A stretch of 7,143 bases of DNA, from NCBI GenBank assembly GCA_022707665.1, contig JAKJAE010000131.1, positions 1 through 7,143 of the forward strand, given 5' to 3'. Below the pieces are notes generated by a model that was not told where the DNA came from, ran no database searches, and saw only the letters and a list, made by a program, of their open reading frames with translations. The DNA is from Chloroflexota bacterium. GTDB taxonomy: Bacteria; Chloroflexota; Anaerolineae; B4-G1; SLSP01. The position numbers and the translations under genes were made by a program. Each line of letters begins with the position of its first letter. Positions within the stretch are counted from its first letter, which is position 1. This document shows positions 5,877-7,143 of this stretch, piece after piece.

Positions 5877-6866
5877 CTACTGCTGCAGCCGGATCCGTGG
5901 GTCGACCCACGCCAGCAACAGGTCTGAGATGAAGGTGCCGACAACGGTAAGGGTGCTGAGCATCAGGATGAAACCGGCTGCCACATACTGATCCTGCTGA
6001 ATGAGCGCTCGGTAGAGGATCGGCCCTGACGTGGGAAGATTCAGGACCATCGACACGATGGTCTCACCGGAGACCAAGCTGGGTAGCATCCAGCCCAACG
6101 TGCTGACGAAGGGGTTCAGCGCGTGACGCAACGGATACTTGATCAACAACCGTGTCTCGCTCAAGCCCTTGGCGCGAGCCGTCTCCACGTAAGGCTTATT
6201 GAGCTCATCCAGCAAATTGGCGCGCATCGTGCGGATCAGGCCGGCAGTGCTGCTGATGCCGATGATGACCATCGGCACCCAGACGTGCTTCATCAGGTCG
6301 AGCAGCTTCCCCCATGACCACGCCGCAGAAGCATATTCGGCTGAGAACAACCCAATGACCGCCTGCCCCATATACTTGTAGGTTAGGTACAGGACGATGA
6401 GCGCCAAGAGGAAGTTAGGTATCGCCATGCCGAAAAAGCCCATGAAGGAAGCAAAGTAGTCGGCAATGCTGTACTTGTGCACTGCGGAGTAGAAACCGAT
6501 GGGCAAGGCCACAACCCATACGAACATCGTCGACAGAAAGGAGAGTGCGAAGGACATCGGCAGGCGTTCAGTGATCATCTCTACGGCATCGCGCTTGTAG
6601 TAGAACGAGTACCCGAACTGCCCCTTGGTGAGGATGTTCCGCATCCACTTGAAGTACTGCACGAGAAAGGGGTCATCGAACCCGTAGATCTCACGCATGC
6701 GCTGCTCCCACTCCGGCGAAACCTCGCCCGCCTGCGCCCGAAGATCGTTGACGAGGTCGGAAACGTAGTCACCCGGGGGCAACTGAATGACCGCGAACGA
6801 TATGAGCGAAATCACCCACACCGTGAAGAGTGCGTAGGCAGACCGCCGCAACAGGTATTTCCACAT
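5877..6866 (-). CDS. Peptide/nickel-type ABC transporter permease, OppB/DppB type
   Basis: This 329-residue inner-membrane protein is the other channel half. The N-terminus MWKYLLRRSAYALFTVWVISLISFAVIQLPPGDYVSDL is typical of OppB/DppB: a short basic lead, a first helix, then the PPGDY segment. The extracytoplasmic part has YGFDDPFLVQYFKWMRNI and GQFGYSF. Helices follow at about 104-128, 140-164, 195-212, 254-275 and 296-320. The EAA loop is at about 226-252 (YVETARAKGLSETRLLIKYPLRHALNP), with the conserved Gly234, and the protein ends at VDPRIRLQQ. Length and motifs are normal. It is the first gene of the tightly packed block; the next permease begins 10 bases after its stop. AGGAG lies 10 bases before the ATG, a rather long spacing, and it partly overlaps a small inverted repeat. 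Confidence 0.94.
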   Translation of the reverse strand: MWKYLLRRSAYALFTVWVISLISFAVIQLPPGDYVSDLVNDLRAQAGEVSPEWEQRMREIYGFDDPFLVQYFKWMRNILTKGQFGYSFYYKRDAVEMITERLPMSFALSFLSTMFVWVVALPIGFYSAVHKYSIADYFASFMGFFGMAIPNFLLALIVLYLTYKYMGQAVIGLFSAEYASAAWSWGKLLDLMKHVWVPMVIIGISSTAGLIRTMRANLLDELNKPYVETARAKGLSETRLLIKYPLRHALNPFVSTLGWMLPSLVSGETIVSMVLNLPTSGPILYRALIQQDQYVAAGFILMLSTLTVVGTFISDLLLAWVDPRIRLQQ

Positions 6867-6876
6867 AACTGGAACA

Positions 6877-6894
6877 CTCCTGATCGTGTATCAG
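6877..6894 (-). promoter_or_regulatory. OppB-type ribosome binding site overlapping a small inverted repeat
   Basis: On the reverse strand AGGAG (6881 to 6877) is the ribosome binding site for ATG 6866. A perfect 5-base inverted repeat, CTGAT-5-ATCAG (6880-6894), shares two bases with it. If it folds in the message it would partly mask the site. The stem is weak, so the effect may be small. Confidence 0.35.
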
Positions 6895-6907
6895 AGCCGG
6901 AAGTTCA

Positions 6908-6923
6908 GGGCTGAGGGCTGAGG
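6908..6923. repeat. Short tandem repeat GGGCTGA x2 plus partial third copy
   Basis: Two exact 7-base units, GGGCTGA, lie side by side (6908-6914, 6915-6921) and are followed by GG. The inverted form CTCAGCC recurs at 6942-6948 and can pair with GGCTGAG at 6916-6922 across a 19-base loop. Confidence 0.6.
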
Positions 6924-6977
6924 CCTGCAGCTTCCACGGTTCTCAGCCTCAAACCTACAGCTTTGAGCAAGCCTCGC

Positions 6978-7000
6978 CCATCGCGCATCTTGCACGATGG
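6978..7000. repeat. Inverted repeat CCATCG/CGATGG
   Basis: CCATCG (6978-6983) pairs with CGATGG (6995-7000). After one mismatch, two inner G-C pairs form around a 5-base loop. It lies 8 bases from the large hairpin at 7008-7043 and may stack with it in the transcript. Confidence 0.4.
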
Positions 7001-7007
7001 CACCGGA

Positions 7008-7043
7008 TCTGGTAACCGGGGCCGGTGTGCCCCGGTTACCAGA
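7008..7043 (-). terminator. 14-bp hairpin after the binding-protein gene, likely attenuator or mRNA-stabilising structure
   Basis: TCTGGTAACCGGGG (7008-7021) and CCCCGGTTACCAGA (7030-7043) pair perfectly around an 8-base loop. It lies 30 bases beyond the binding-protein stop on the reverse strand. No T-run follows, so complete termination is unlikely. In known binding-protein operons such as malEFG, a stem-loop at this place protects the binder message and keeps permease levels lower; the same role is inferred here. Confidence 0.55.
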
Positions 7044-7073
7044 CGTACAATCATCGACCTCGCACCTCAGGAA

Positions 7074-7143
7074 TTACTGTGTCTTGAGGTACCACTGCTC
7101 GGGTCGGAGGATCTTGTCAAAGCCCCATGTCCACAGGTGCAAC
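7074..7143 (-). CDS. C-terminal end of a probable extracellular solute-binding protein, family 5 (5' part outside window)
   Basis: Only the last 23 codons before TAA (7074-7076) are inside the window; they encode a tail ending WTWGFDKILRPEQWYLKTQ. The aromatic residues and basic ending resemble the C-termini of some family 5 (SBP_bac_5) binders, but the fragment is too short for a firm family call. The main support is position: it precedes two permeases and two ATPases of the peptide/nickel class on the same strand, where the substrate-binding protein gene usually lies. Such a protein would be secreted or lipid-anchored and deliver ligand to the permeases. Confidence 0.6.
   Translation of the reverse strand, partial: LHLWTWGFDKILRPEQWYLKTQ

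Larger units (their letters stand above)
6867..7073 (-). other. Stem-loop-rich spacer between the binding-protein and permease genes
   Basis: This 207-base stretch has no plausible gene. It holds a 14-bp perfect hairpin (7008-7043), three smaller inverted repeats (6978-7000, 6948-6967 and 6916-6948, the last two overlapping at one base), a short tandem repeat (6908-6923) and a near-perfect direct repeat CCT(G/A)CAGCTT (6924-6933 and 6954-6963). I found no convincing -35/-10 pair on the reverse strand, so the permease genes probably depend on read-through from the binding-protein gene. Confidence 0.6.

Noticed and set aside
6867..7073. CRISPR array or tRNA-like structure in the stem-loop-rich spacer
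   Set aside because: The repeats are too short and irregular for CRISPR, and no cloverleaf or T-arm consensus is visible.
1..7143. A new defence, mobile or secondary-metabolite system
   Set aside because: Every long conserved frame belongs to a known housekeeping or transport family. There is no transposase, integrase, nuclease or toxin-like gene, and no terminal repeats.

Overview
This 7.1-kb window comes from a GC-rich bacterial chromosome. It holds two short forward transcription units on the left and one long reverse operon on the right, meeting tail to tail at about position 2,600. Shine-Dalgarno sequences, tight gene packing and a PlsY-family protein mark it as bacterial. The combination of a DUF422 carotenoid protein, GTG starts and an oligopeptide-type ABC operon with a long-loop permease would fit Chloroflexota (for example a Thermomicrobia-like lineage). 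That placement is a low-confidence guess, because no ribosomal RNA or strong lineage marker is present.

Left, forward strand: the window opens inside the last 78 residues of a membrane protein resembling the carotenoid biosynthesis family DUF422/CruF. It is translationally coupled (TGATG overlap) to a PlsY-family acyltransferase that has substitutions at known catalytic positions. A GC-rich hairpin follows. After a gap of about 210 bases, with a candidate promoter and a 14-base palindrome, comes a complete gene for a stand-alone biotin-dependent carboxyltransferase (PycB / OadA / transcarboxylase 5S type). It has no biotinyl domain, so it needs a separate biotin carrier and normally a biotin carboxylase, neither of which lies in the window. 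A perfect 15-bp stem-loop separates it from the reverse operon.

Right, reverse strand, in transcription order: the C-terminal end of a probable extracellular solute-binding protein (entering from the right edge), a 207-base spacer full of stem-loops, permease 1 (OppB/DppB type), permease 2 (OppC/DppC type), ATPase 1 (OppD/DppD type) and ATPase 2 (OppF/DppF type). Gaps within the permease-ATPase block are 10, 13 and 2 bases, each gene with its own ribosome binding site, so the block is one operon. Together the proteins form a complete importer of the peptide/nickel/opine class: lipoprotein or secreted binder, two-subunit channel and two-subunit motor. The ligand cannot be read from these genes; peptides, oligosaccharides and other small molecules are all transported by this family.

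I see no mobile element, tRNA, rRNA, CRISPR array or phage gene, and no clearly undescribed system. The points most worth a second look are the divergent PlsY beside the carotenoid gene, the stem-loop-rich spacer between binder and permease genes, and the palindrome/promoter before the carboxyltransferase.
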